From positions 1,272,445-1,335,212 of the forward strand of contig KZ111147.1 in NCBI GenBank assembly GCA_002077045.2: 62,768 bases of DNA, in the 5' to 3' direction. Each line of letters starts with the position of its first letter. Positions within the stretch are counted from its first letter, which is position 1. This DNA is from Rachicladosporium sp. CCFEE 5018. Its lineage: Eukaryota > Ascomycota > Dothideomycetes > Cladosporiales > Cladosporiaceae. Position numbers and translations under genes: made by a program. Shown piece by piece: positions 10,249 through 20,464 of this stretch. Below the pieces are notes generated by a model, which saw nothing but the letters and a program-made list of their open reading frames with translations, searched no databases and was not told the origin of the DNA.

Positions 10249-11609
10249 ATGTCCTCCTCAAGCTCCGCAACAGAGACCTACGAACTCGCCTTCACCACAC
10301 CACCCGGCCCAGATCTCGCCGGTATCCCCACAGCCTCTCTCAACATCATCACACCCCACGTCTCCTCAGGTCTCCCCTACGAGCAAGCCTGCGCCAGACA
10401 CATCTCATCCACCTTCGCCGCCTCCAAAGCCTACATAGTCGCCTCCAAGACCCTCGCCGCCACCACTGACCGCCTTGACCGCTTGATAGCCGCGATAGGC
10501 AAGGACCATGTCGTCGGTGTGCGGAAAGGTATAACGCCCCATACGCCCTGGTCCGAGATCCTTTCCATCGCTGTTGAATGTCGAGACGCAGGCGCCGACT
10601 GTATCGTTACGCTCGGCGCTGGCAGCCTCACAGACGGCTGCAAGATCGTGGCCCTGTGTCTCGCGAACAACATCCGCACGTCTAAGGAACTGGCCACCTA
10701 CTCCCTTGAGTCCAAGATTCCGCCGGCCAAGGTGCACGAGCCGACTGTATCGCTGATATGCATTCCCACGAGTTTGTCAGGCGGCGAGTACTTCTCCCTC
10801 GCTGGCGGCACGGACGACACTACGGGACACAAACAACCGTTCCTGCATTCTGGCATGGGTGCGAGGCTTGTAATATTGGATCCTGAGTTGTGTTTGACGA
10901 CGCCAGAGTATCATTGGCTTTCCACTGGGATTAGGGCTGTGGATCACTGCGTGGAGGCGCTATGCTGTCTTACTGCGACGGAGGAGAGTGATAGGAAGGC
11001 GGAGGAGGGGCTGAGGTTGCTAGTCCCCGGGTTGTTGAGGTGTAAGGCTGATGGGGATGGGAAGGACGTGGAAGCTAGAGCGAAGTGTCAGGCAGGTGTG
11101 AAGCTGGGGATGGAGTGTGTCAGGATGGGAGTGCCTATGGGTGGGAGTCACGCGATTGGCCATCAGCTTGGTAAGTTACGCAAAGCTATAGAAACTCTAT
11201 CGCTGTGATACTGATTGATCACGCAGGACCACTAGGCGTACCCCACGGCGTGACGAGCTGCATCATGTGTCCTGCCGTAATGAAGTACAACATCCGACAC
11301 AGCGATGGCAAGTCTGAGATCAAAGACCGGCAGCTGAAGGTGGAGGGAATCCTCTGGTCCGAATCCGAAGTCGCTGTTACTCTCCGCGATGATGGGCTTA
11401 GCGAAGCCAATGCCGATCTCGGCGACTGCCTGAGCACCATCATCAAAGCCTTGGGCCTACCACAAACGCTCAAAAAGATGAGCATCTCCCCAGACGTCAT
11501 CCCCGCCTTGTCCGAGCGTGCGCTGGCTGACTTCTGGTCGCCCACGAACCCTGTGCCGCTGCTCAAGGCGGAGCAGGTAAGCGAGATATTGGAAGCTTTG
11601 GCAGGCTGA
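10249..11609 (+). CDS. Iron-containing alcohol dehydrogenase / maleylacetate reductase-like
   Basis: Two exons, 10249-11170 and 11227-11609 (434 residues), with a 56-nt intron (GTAAGT...CAG) that interrupts a glycine codon in the active-site region. The protein is a group III metal-dependent dehydrogenase. It carries the dinucleotide-binding loop LGAGSLTDGCKI (a GGGS-x-x-D variant), an IPTSLSGGE segment, and RAVDHCVEALCC. The split metal-binding motif reads GGSHAIGHQLG across to GPLGVPHG after splicing and contains the three conserved histidines. Maleylacetate reductases and Fe-ADHs share this layout, so the substrate cannot be fixed from sequence. The ATG at 10249 is preferred over 10198 because the added 17 residues look like leader sequence. 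Confidence 0.9.
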
Positions 11610-12646
11610 TCATACGGTCCAACTCGAAAGCTCATACGCAAGCGGCTATGAGGATATTCGAGGTGGGTGCTTCGCAACAGGGGTCCATATGGCTATGCCA
11701 AGACTTACGACTTGAGGCAGGGCATAGTCTGGGTCGCTCCTTCCACTCTACCCACCGGCTAACTCCTTGCTACGCGTTCCTCTACTCGCCTCAACCCCGC
11801 TGGCGCGAGCTGGTTGGCCGTCCTGCGACCGCGCTAGTTGTCGTCGTTATTTCACCGGCTCGGCTTGCCCTTTGCACGAGGTCAACATGTGACTTTCGCG
11901 GCACGCCCAGCAAAAAGAACAAGACGAAATCACGTGAAACATTGAATTACATGGTGGACACGCCGCCGCGAGCGCGTGCTGCTATCTTGACATGGCTGTT
12001 GCGCGCACCCTGGTGATGAGTGAGGAGAGAAATCGGCCTTACTGATCAATGACTTATTAAGCTTTGCTCATTGGGCGAGCGCGTCTGCGGACGGTAGCGA
12101 AGTAGCTGGCCGATCTCCCACCGTTGATTGTGCCAGGGGCAGGTATATGCTGGAATTATCCGGGTACGGGCGTGGTCTTGCGTGGGTCACTCAGGAGCCG
12201 GCGGCCGTTTCGCATTTGGCCGTGGCTTTTGTGTCTGTCGAAGAGTCCTCGGCTCATATCACTTTTAGGGGCAAGAGAGTCGCGAGGATGGGGATTATAA
12301 CGGTAATCGCACAGTCACGAAGCTGGAGCTATAGAGGCTGGCCCGGCCATTTCAGACTTGCAGTTGTGAGGCAGGGCAACGCAATATGGTCCTGTACAGA
12401 GACTGCGTTGTGGTCATTTCTCATTGGAGCCATATCTACATGCCTGTCAATCGAATACTGCCTCCGGTCGTCCAAGTAGTCCTGTCCACGCTATGCATGT
12501 AATGTACCGCTGCTGCGGGATTCTCGCCCAGTTGCATATCCCCTCTGACCTGCGCGTAGGCCCGTCTCCGGGTGTGATCTACGATCCACCCCGCTCCAGA
12601 TCCGTCTTTGCTGAGAGCTCTGCGTTACCAAGTGTAGGCCAGAATT
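11610..12646. other. Intergenic between convergent 3' ends
   Basis: About 1 kb between the dehydrogenase and UBC1 3' ends. Open frames at 11648-12016 and 12147-12479 have no recognisable protein features. Nothing else seen. Confidence 0.5.
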
Positions 12647-13441
12647 TCACATCTCATCGAACAGCCTCGCTGTCACATCCCCCATGTACTCCTCTTCCAA
12701 CTCGTACTCTTCACCTCCCGCACGATCTATCCCTACATCCTCGAAGGCCGCCACGACCCTCTCGACCATGAAACCCATTTCCACGAAGCGATCGATCATG
12801 GCCTTGTTGAAGCCCCTGTATGCCCTCTCCCTCGCCTCCCGCTCACTCTTCTTCCGCTCTCTCGCCTCAACCTTCTCCCTCTCCCGCAACCCAACCTCAT
12901 CCAATCCCCCAGAGCTACCAGCGCCCGACTTCGCAGAACCAGGAGGAGGCAATGGTGCCCCAGCAAACCTCACAGCCCAATCCCTTGCTATGTGATTGAA
13001 CTGCTCCGGCCTCGACAAAAGCATAGCCGCCACCTCAGCGTCCTGCGGATCCTTGGGCTCAGGACTGCTCAGCAAGCTCTGCAGACTTATCAACGCACTC
13101 TTCAGCGTCAGCACCGGACTCCACGCTGTGCCCAGGGTGTCTAAGCAGATTGCTCCAGTCTGAGAGGAGACGTTCGGATGCCAGATCTTGGTTATGAACT
13201 TCATGCAGGGGGGTTTGAAGGGATATTCGGGGGCGAGGGTTATGTCGACGCTGTAGTTGCCGCGTTCGTAAGGGGTGTCGGGTGGGCCGAGGAAGTGGCC
13301 GTGGAAGTGGGTGAGGTCGTCGAAATGGGGCGTGGTGGAGGAGGATTGGTTCGGGGGCGTTATGGAGATGCCGGAGGTGGTGTCTTTGAGGATGTCTTGG
13401 AGTTCCTTTTGGACGCGGCGGTTGCGGTTGGCGGCGCCCAT
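12647..13441 (-). CDS. UBC1: Ubiquitin-conjugating enzyme E2 with UBA domain (Ubc1 type)
   Basis: A 264-residue class II E2. The UBC fold occupies about residues 5-155: N-terminal helix RRVQKELQDIL, YPFKPPCMKF, the HPN motif at 88-90, and catalytic Cys99 in GAICLDTL. The C-terminal extension has a charged linker (REREKVEARERKKSERE) and ends in a UBA-like helical bundle (KAMIDRFVEMGF, then VAAFEDVG). E2 plus UBA is the layout of yeast Ubc1 and human UBE2K, which extend K48-linked chains on proteasome and APC/C substrates. Single exon. It diverges from RPT2, a proteasome ATPase. Confidence 0.93.
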   Translation of the reverse strand: MGAANRNRRVQKELQDILKDTTSGISITPPNQSSSTTPHFDDLTHFHGHFLGPPDTPYERGNYSVDITLAPEYPFKPPCMKFITKIWHPNVSSQTGAICLDTLGTAWSPVLTLKSALISLQSLLSSPEPKDPQDAEVAAMLLSRPEQFNHIARDWAVRFAGAPLPPPGSAKSGAGSSGGLDEVGLREREKVEARERKKSEREARERAYRGFNKAMIDRFVEMGFMVERVVAAFEDVGIDRAGGEEYELEEEYMGDVTARLFDEM

Positions 13442-14021
13442 GGTGGTGGAGATGTGGTGGGGTAGGTCCTTTGGGGACTGGTATACGGACGGCCAGCAAA
13501 GGCCGCAGGTGTTGGTGTCTGTCAGCCCAGACGACTAGAGTGATGTGGAAGGAGACGGTATGTCTCAGTGGGAGGATCTATGGATTGTAGATGTAGCAAG
13601 ACAGCTTCCCACAAGGCTGTGCTGGACTCGAGGCCGCAAGCTTGCCTTAATCCTGATCACGTGCTGGCAAGTGAAGAGACCGGAAAGCTTGCTGTCAGAG
13701 AGTATGAACGACCTGACACGTTGTTGAGCCTGAGCATCTGTCCTGGACGGTGCAGTGGGCGTAGGTTGTAAATTACTGGATGCTCATCTCGGACATGGAC
13801 GTCCGTATGAGGTCAGTATAAGTGCCTTACTATTCAGGCACCAGAATCTGGAAAGCTAAACACGTACTCGCGTGGGCCTGACACTCGCATCATCACTGAA
13901 GCCCTGATCCACCACTTCCACCCTGCGATAACATTACACCGTCACTGAGCAACGGGACACAACACCAAGCAGCCAAGAGACGGTAATCATCACCAGCGTC
14001 TGCGACAGGCTTGGGTAGATC
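13442..14021. promoter_or_regulatory. Divergent promoter region, UBC1 / RPT2
   Basis: 580 bases between the start codons of an E2 enzyme and a 26S proteasome ATPase. No clear proteasome-associated control element (GGTGGCAAA) was seen. Open frames inside look random. Confidence 0.4.
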
Positions 14022-15481
14022 ATGGTAAGCGCCCAACAGCACCACCCCCCGGGTCCCCCCACTGACACAACCAACAGGGTCAACAGCAGTCCGGCCTCGG
14101 CGGCCCCGGCGGACCACCAGGCGCACCCGGCGGCGACGACAAGAAGAAGAGCGAGAAGAAGGAGAAGCCCAAGTACGAGCCGCCACCACAACCCACAACC
14201 CGCATCGGACGACGGAAGAAGAAGGCCCAAGGACCAAACGCTGCCGCAAAGCTCCCCACAGTCTACCCTACAGCGCGATGCAAGCTACGTTACCTCCGCA
14301 TGCAGCGTGTGCACGACCACCTTCTGCTGGAAGAGGAGTTTGTTGAGAACCAGGAGCGGCTGCGGAAGGCGAAGGCTGTGACGTCGCAGACGCCGGCGAC
14401 TGCGGGAGGCGATAGTGATGCGCTTGATCGCAGTGCGGATGAGAGAAGTAGGGTTGATGATATGAGGGGGTCGCCGATGGGTGTAGGTAATTTGGAGGAG
14501 CTGATTGATGATGACCACGCGATTGTCTCCTCCGCCACTGGACCGGAGTACTATGTCTCGATCATGTCATTCGTCGACAAGGACCTGCTTGAGCCGGGCG
14601 CGTCGATCCTGCTACATCACAAGTCGGTCTCGGTCGTTGGTGTACTCACAGACGATGCAGACCCGGCGGTTTCGGTGATGAAGCTGGACAAGGCGCCGAC
14701 AGAGACATACGGTGACATTGGTGGGCTAGAGTCGCAGATACAGGAGGTGCGCGAGGCTGTCGAGCTCCCACTTCTCCACCCAGAGCTGTACGAAGAGATG
14801 GGCATCAAGCCTCCCAAGGGTGTCATCCTCTACGGCGCTCCAGGCACAGGCAAGACCCTCCTCGCCAAAGCCGTGGCAAACCAAACATCTGCCACCTTCC
14901 TCCGCATAGTCGGCTCCGAGCTGATCCAGAAGTATCTCGGCGACGGTCCTCGTCTCGTGCGCCAGCTCTTCCAAACAGCAGCCGAGCATGCACCTTCAAT
15001 TGTCTTCATCGACGAGATCGATGCCATCGGTACGAAGCGGTACGACTCCACTTCTGGCGGCGAGCGCGAGATTCAGCGCACTATGCTTGAGCTGCTCAAT
15101 CAGCTTGATGGCTTCGATGACCGCGGTGACGTGAAAGTAATCATGGCTACGAACAAGATCGAGACACTGGATCCTGCGCTTATCCGCCCTGGTCGTATTG
15201 ACAGGAAGATCTTGTTCGAGAACCCGGATACTAACACAAAGCGCAAGATTTTTACGCTGCACACGAGCAAGATGAGTCTGGCGCCGGATGTGGAGCTGGA
15301 GGAGTTCATTGGGCAGAAGGACGACTTGAGCGGTGCTGACATTCGGGCTATCTGCTCAGAGGCTGGTCTTCTCGCGTTGAGAGAGCGGCGCATGCGAGTC
15401 AATATGACGGACTTCAGAGCTGCGAGGGAGAGTGTGATGAAGACTAAGACCGAGGGCGAGCCGGAGGGGTTGTACTTGTAG
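14022..15481 (+). CDS. RPT2: 26S proteasome regulatory ATPase Rpt2
   Basis: Exon 1 is only the ATG (14022-14024). A 53-nt intron (14025-14077, GTAAGC...ACAG) follows, then 14078-15481, giving 468 residues. The mature start MGQQQSG matches the conserved N-myristoylation signal of Rpt2, which supports this model over the ATG at 14300. After a Gly/Lys-rich leader come KLPTVYPTARCKLRYLRMQR, a coiled-coil helix, an OB domain, and the AAA+ module: Walker A GAPGTGKTLLAK near residue 254, Walker B FIDEIDAIG near 310, and an arginine finger in RPGRIDR. The protein ends GLYL, a hydrophobic-Tyr-X tail that opens the 20S gate. It is part of the base of the 19S particle. Confidence 0.95.
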
Positions 15482-15805
15482 GGTCGGAGCGGCGTGACCG
15501 GGAGTGGAGGGATCCTGATGTATGATATGGCGTTGCGCGGGAGGCGTGCTGGGCGACAAGGCATAGACTATAGCTGCATATGAGTTGGCGTTCCATACCT
15601 ACTGCAACGATCAGCCTTCCTAACCATCTATCCGTACTAATCGCATCAAGAGCTCCCACCAATCACGACGTCACTCCAAACATCGTGAACCCCGATCGTG
15701 CATTGATGCCGAGGAGCTTCTTGAGACTCTCGCGATATACTACTCGAGCGGGTGTTGCTTTTCTCCAACCCACTGATACCCTATTTTGATCCGACATCCT
15801 ACACA
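15482..15805. other. Intergenic between RPT2 and the FUN14-like gene
   Basis: 324 bases holding the RPT2 3' region and the downstream promoter. Nothing specific seen. Confidence 0.4.
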
Positions 15806-16417
15806 ATGGCAACCCCCCTCTTCCGCCCCAGCATCCTCCACCTGCGCACCCCCCTCCTCTTCGCCGGCCTCGGTGTCTCGGCCGCCCTATTCCCCCCAAA
15901 CATCTTACAGCAATTTCGCCGCTCGCACATCTACAGCGCCGATAGTTTGAGCTCGCCAGCCTCAGTGAAAGACTGGAGTCTGAACCAGTACAGCAGCGAT
16001 GCAAAGACGCCGATCGTGAAGAAAGAGGGAGGGTTGAATGGGAAGGCTGTTAGGCAGTTGAGCTTGGGGAGTATACTTGGTATGTTCAATCCCTACAACG
16101 ATAAAGGAGGAGGGACAAGGACGCGAGGATGGGTGGAAGAGCGGATCGGGATGCAAGAGCGCACAGCTGACAGAATGATCACAGGCCTCGTAGCAGGTCT
16201 CGGCGTCTCAGTCTTCTCGAAACCCCTCGTAATCCTCATCGGTCTCGCGATCGTCGGCGTGCAAACAGCACAGAGCTATGGCATAAAACTCGTAACCTAC
16301 AACACGCTGCAGAAATACGTCAAGGGCGTGGATTTGCGGAGCGCGGTGCAGGATAACGTTGCGCTGAAGATAAGTTTCGGGATGATGTTTGCGCTGAGCG
16401 CGTTTGCGGAGTTCTAA
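15806..16417 (+). CDS. FUN14-domain mitochondrial membrane protein
   Basis: The best model is two exons, 15806-16079 and 16185-16417 (168 residues). The 105-nt intron (GTATGT...CACAG) is a multiple of three and has no stop, so the unspliced frame also stays open (203 residues). Splicing joins LSLGSIL to GLVAGLGVSVFSKPLVI and restores the continuous FUN14 core; the unspliced insert (NPYNDKGGGTRTRG and on) is charged and interrupts the membrane helix. The rest is characteristic: VGVQTAQSYGI, the conserved YVKGVDLRSAVQDN, then a final hydrophobic stretch. The N-terminus looks like a mitochondrial presequence with a first hydrophobic helix. FUN14 proteins sit in the mitochondrial outer or inner membrane; a mitophagy role is known for animal FUNDC1, not shown for this one. 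Confidence 0.8.
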   Translation: MATPLFRPSILHLRTPLLFAGLGVSAALFPPNILQQFRRSHIYSADSLSSPASVKDWSLNQYSSDAKTPIVKKEGGLNGKAVRQLSLGSILGMFNPYNDKGGGTRTRGWVEERIGMQERTADRMITGLVAGLGVSVFSKPLVILIGLAIVGVQTAQSYGIKLVTYNTLQKYVKGVDLRSAVQDNVALKISFGMMFALSAFAEF

Positions 16418-16513
16418 GGAAGCAGGGAGAAAGGGGCAACATGGGGAATGGAAAGGGGGATATGTACATATGGTGTATTAAATGCTGAATGTCTAATGCT
16501 TGAGAAGATGGGA

Positions 16514-18515
16514 TCAGTAAGGCGCGCACTCTCGCTCCAGCCACTTTCGACTTAGCTCGTCGTCCTTGAAGTACGAGCTCGTCTTCTCGAGCACCTCCTT
16601 ATGATACGAATTTAGCCAGTCTCGCTCCGTCTCGGACAGAAGCTCGACGTCGATCAGCTTCCGGCACATGGGCACCATCGTCACATGCTCGAAGCCCAAG
16701 TACGGTTTATCCCCGAACTTGTGCTTTGTCTCGACCTCCTTCACCATCACGATATTCTCTATCCTGATACCGAAGTTGCCGTCCTCATAGTACCCAGGCT
16801 CGTCGCTGATGACATTACCCACCGCTAGAGGCACTTCTGAGTACTGCACCCTTGTGCCGATACCGATGGGCCCTTCATGCACATTCAGAAAGCTGCCTAC
16901 GCCGTGGCCAGTGCCGTGTCGGTAGTCTAAACCGTATTGCCAGAGGAATTGCCGTGCTAGTGTATCTAACGCGAAGCCGGAGGTGCCTTTCGGGAACTTG
17001 CCGAGCTCGAGCGCGATGTTGCCTTTCAATACAAGAGTATAGGCTTCCCGCTCTGCTGACGTAGGCTCGCCGAAGTGCAGTGTCCTTGTCGTATCTGTTG
17101 TGCCGTCGAGATACTGCGCGCCGGAGTCGCAGAGGTAGACTTTCGTCGGATCTATTGTCGAGCAATTACCTTCTTCGGGCTGGTAGTGTATCACCGCTGC
17201 ATTCGCGCCTGTGGAGGAGATCGTGGGAAAGCTGAGGCCGACGAAATTGTCGTGTGTCTTTCGAATCGCTTCAAGTTTGTCTGCTGCCTGAACTTCGTCT
17301 AGTGTTGCCTTCTTCTCGATTAGTTCGTTTTCGAGCCATGCGAAGTACTTCGTCAGAGCTGCGCCGTCGCGGATATGGCATTGTCGCATTCCGTCGAGCT
17401 CGGTCTTGTTCTTCACTGCTTTTGCGTCGCCAACAGGTGATCTCAGTTCTTCTACCTTCTCCTCCCCACCCAGGGCCTGCGAAAGCGCCCATGAGGCTTT
17501 CGTCGAGATCAGGTATTTCGTAGCTTTCCCACCTGACGTCCCATTCACGGCCTGATCCTCCTTTGACAGAGCAGCGATATCCCCGAACACCGCCTCGTAC
17601 GGTCGTATCGTCACACCCTCCAATGCTTTCTCCGCTCCTTCCGGGAGCTTCTTCTCATCCACATACAGCGTCGCAGCCTTCGGTGTAACAACCGCATACG
17701 AAAAGAAGACCGGATTATACGGTATGTCCTGCCCTCTCAAATTGAACATCCAAGCCACCTCATCCAGCATACTGACCACAAATCCTCTCGACTTCTTCTT
17801 TTCTAGCTCCTTTCTCAATTCATCGATCTTCTCTGTGGACTTCTTCCCTGTATACTCATCTCCAAGCACCATGATCTTCTCACTCGGCCGCTCCGGCTTC
17901 TCTTTTCCCCAAACAGCATCCACCAGGTTCTCCCTCACAGCCACTAGCTTCCCTCCGCTCCCCTTCTTCTTCAACTTCTCCGCTATCTTCCTCGCTTCCG
18001 GCGCCGTGACTGTCGTTGGATCCACGCCGATTGACTTGCCATCGCCAGAGCTGGCTTGCTCAATAGCCCATTCCTGCCAGGTCAACACGTCCTGCAACCC
18101 TTGCCTGAGTAGCGTCCAGTTCCCGTCTAGCTGCTTTCCAGCCTGATTGAAGTATCGACCATCGGTTGCCAAGGCGGCTTTGTCGTGTGTTATCACGGCT
18201 GTGCCAGCAGATCCTGAGAAGCCGGAGATGTAGCCACGACGCATGTCTGTGAGAGCAACATATTCGGATTGGTGGGAGTCTTCTGAGGGTACGACTGAAG
18301 AGGAGTCAGTCAGCGGGCTTGCGACGCATGATAGGAGAAGGTGTACTGTATATATCTACCTTGTTCTGAGACATGAGCTCGCGCAGACGGGCGAGCCGGT
18401 CGGTGGTGTTGACTTTGTCCATGTCGGCGACGAGGCGGAGGGTTGGGGAAGTAGTGAAGGGGCGGTAGCTCTGTCGTGAGCTGTTGACGAGCGAGCGGGT
18501 GAGAGTTCGTAGCAT
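16514..18515 (-). CDS. Xaa-Pro aminopeptidase P
   Basis: Exons 18515-18347 and 18294-16514 (649 residues), joined by a 52-nt intron; the junction recreates NKVDIYIVPSEDSHQSEY, the canonical family sequence. The enzyme removes N-terminal residues that precede proline. The creatinase-like N domain carries GFSGSAGTA and DGRYFNQA. The pita-bread catalytic domain carries the metal ligands: the two aspartates in CDSGAQYLDGTTDTTR (about 445-457), the histidine in the GTGHGVGSFLNVHEGP motif, and the glutamates in DEPGYYEDGNFGIRIEN. The first ~35 residues (MLRTLTRSLVNSSRQSYRP) look like a mitochondrial presequence; an internal Met (MDKVNTTDRL) could start a cytosolic form. It diverges from RMP1. Confidence 0.95.
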
Positions 18516-18832
18516 AGGTGTTACGTTGGAGTGTAATGCAATGGCTCGGACTGATCGCATCAAACAAGAGGCAGATGTGCTGGACCTTCCGTTTCTGGCT
18601 AGGCTGCGATTTTGTGTCCTACGATGGAAACAAAGTCTGAGGAACATCTGCCATGTTTCAAAATTCGAACAATTAAGATCGACCGCCAATTCAAGATCGC
18701 TCGATCAGGATTCTGTTTAGCATGGTCGACCAGAGCGACCAGATCAGACGCGACCTTCCAAACCGTCCGCCCTGAAATTCGGAATCGAGGCAGAAGGAAT
18801 CAAACGACAGTACGATACAGCAGACAGCAGGT
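18516..18832. promoter_or_regulatory. Divergent promoter, aminopeptidase P / RMP1
   Basis: 317 bases between the two start codons. No motif recognised with confidence. Confidence 0.4.
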
Positions 18833-19642
18833 ATGCGTGATGGCTTTGCGCCTCTTACCCAGGCACACCAGGACGAGCTTACGCACTTCTCCTCCCTTCT
18901 ACATCTTTTCCATCACCGCAACAAGAACCAGCATCGCCGCAGCATCTGGTACCGTCACTTCTCCATTTTCCACCGGCAACTCACCAAGCTTCTGAACCTG
19001 TACGCTATGGCTACTGCATCGCCGACAACTCATACAGAGCGCGCGAAGCACAAAGCTCGCTTGCCGGAGCTGCAGACCAGGATCACCCAAACATTAGACT
19101 TCTGGCAGGATGTTCTCGTACCGAAATGGGCTCATGCGTTCGCTCAGTTGATCGCCGATGGGCAGTTCGCGGTATTAGGTATGGTATTGACGGGTATGCT
19201 GGCTGGTGTGTGTGGGACGCTGGGCGTCAATGCGAGGCTGGAGAAAGCTGGCGTTGCGATTGAGGAGGCTGAGCAGGCGGAGATGGTGAAGGTGCTTCAA
19301 ACCTTCGAGCGCGAAATCTGGGACGATGAGGAGGTGAAGCATGATGCGATCGTTGGCAAAGTCCCTGGACCAGCGTCGAAGAAGCCTACGGGCAACGATG
19401 ACGATGACTTGGGCGTGCGACTTGAACGAGTACCGTCGGACGCAGTGTCTGCACTTGTACCAGTCACGGTGCGCCAGTCTGATGGCAGCAATGTGGAGCA
19501 ACGAGCGCCTGTTACAAGCCTACAGTCTTCACAGGGCCATGTCAAGTCGATGAAGTCCGATAGTCCTCGGCCTGCCATCAAATCGATCAAGAAGAAGCGT
19601 AAGCGAGGCGATGCGATAGACGATCTGTTCGGAGGTCTGTAG
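18833..19642 (+). CDS. RMP1: RNase MRP protein subunit Rmp1-like
   Basis: A 269-residue protein with the Rmp1 signature near the N-terminus: LLHLFHHRNKNQHRRSIWYR (about 22-41), then an Arg/Leu helix. Rmp1 is the one protein specific to RNase MRP, the RNP that processes pre-rRNA and some mRNAs. Downstream come a helical domain (TQTLDFWQDVLVPKWAHAFA) and a hydrophobic segment (FAVLGMVLTGMLAGVCGTLG). The tail is acidic to basic and contains IKKKRKRGDAIDDLFGGL, a nuclear-localisation-like ending common in nucleolar proteins. Single exon. Only the HRNKNQHRRS motif is strongly diagnostic. Confidence 0.85.
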   Translation: MRDGFAPLTQAHQDELTHFSSLLHLFHHRNKNQHRRSIWYRHFSIFHRQLTKLLNLYAMATASPTTHTERAKHKARLPELQTRITQTLDFWQDVLVPKWAHAFAQLIADGQFAVLGMVLTGMLAGVCGTLGVNARLEKAGVAIEEAEQAEMVKVLQTFEREIWDDEEVKHDAIVGKVPGPASKKPTGNDDDDLGVRLERVPSDAVSALVPVTVRQSDGSNVEQRAPVTSLQSSQGHVKSMKSDSPRPAIKSIKKKRKRGDAIDDLFGGL

Positions 19643-19834
19643 CGTGCGCAGTGATAGCTCACAAACATCAAAGTCTTTGACTCCCATCCATGTTGCGCAT
19701 GAATTCGACAGCGCCAGAAGCCTTCAAGCGTCGCTAGACATGCACATCCAATCCACGACTGCTGCTGACTAGATCTCTGAAACAAGACACATCGAATCGT
19801 CTCAACGAACAAGCGTCATACACACCACAACAAC

Positions 19835-20223
19835 ATGGGTGCGCGCTACGGCGCGCCAGCGCCTCGTACCCCAGCACCACGCCTGAATAAGCCAGGTTGC
19901 CTGAATTGTCTCTACAACACGAAGAGGGTAGGCGAACGATTACTGCACCCGCACACCACTGCCTATAAGCTGATCCGTTGCTCAGTGCGACAAGATACAC
20001 CCAGCTTGCGGACCCTGCAGATGGACTGGCGTGCACCTTAGCCGTATCTCTGCAGCAGAGGAATGAGCAGTGGAGAGCTTTGAAGGCTGAGCAGAACGCA
20101 GCCATGAAGGCTGAGAAAGCGAAGAAGCACGCTAACGCCGCTGCTCGAGAAATGTGCGAGGTGATAATGGGAGCTAGAGAGCCTACCTCCATAGCTCGTG
20201 ATATCTGGATGAACAGAGTGTAA
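19835..20223 (+). CDS. Small Zn2Cys6-like zinc-cluster gene, possibly a relic
   Basis: Exon 1 (19835-19927) encodes MGARYGAPAPRTPAPRLNK then PGCLNCLYNTKR. A 58-nt intron (GTAGGC...CTCAG) follows at the position where zinc-cluster genes often carry one, and exon 2 from 19986 reads CDKIHPACGPCRWTG. Together these give C-x2-C-x6-C-x6-C-x2-C, a Zn2Cys6 cluster with the sixth cysteine missing (VHLS where it should be). If nothing more is spliced, translation ends at 20064-20066 (57 residues). A 40-nt intron at 20031-20070 would continue in frame to 20223 with an Ala/Lys-rich helix (96 residues). No regulatory domain follows. It could be a truncated gene or a short DNA-binding protein. Confidence 0.55.
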
Positions 20224-20464
20224 GATGGGATGATGTCTGTTGTCGGCGGGTGAGTTCGCACGTGATATCGCGTCAGTGACGCGTTTTCGCCAGCCACACT
20301 TCGAGTCCAACCTCCCAGATCGTGACAGCACTGCATCTCATCGATCGTGCATGCACTGCCCGTCAACAGGTCACCCACTGATCTAGGTCCCCTATTGGTG
20401 CTCAAAGCATGTTGTAAGTATCTCAACCTCGTATTCTTAGTCTATCATCACTTTCCATTAAGGC

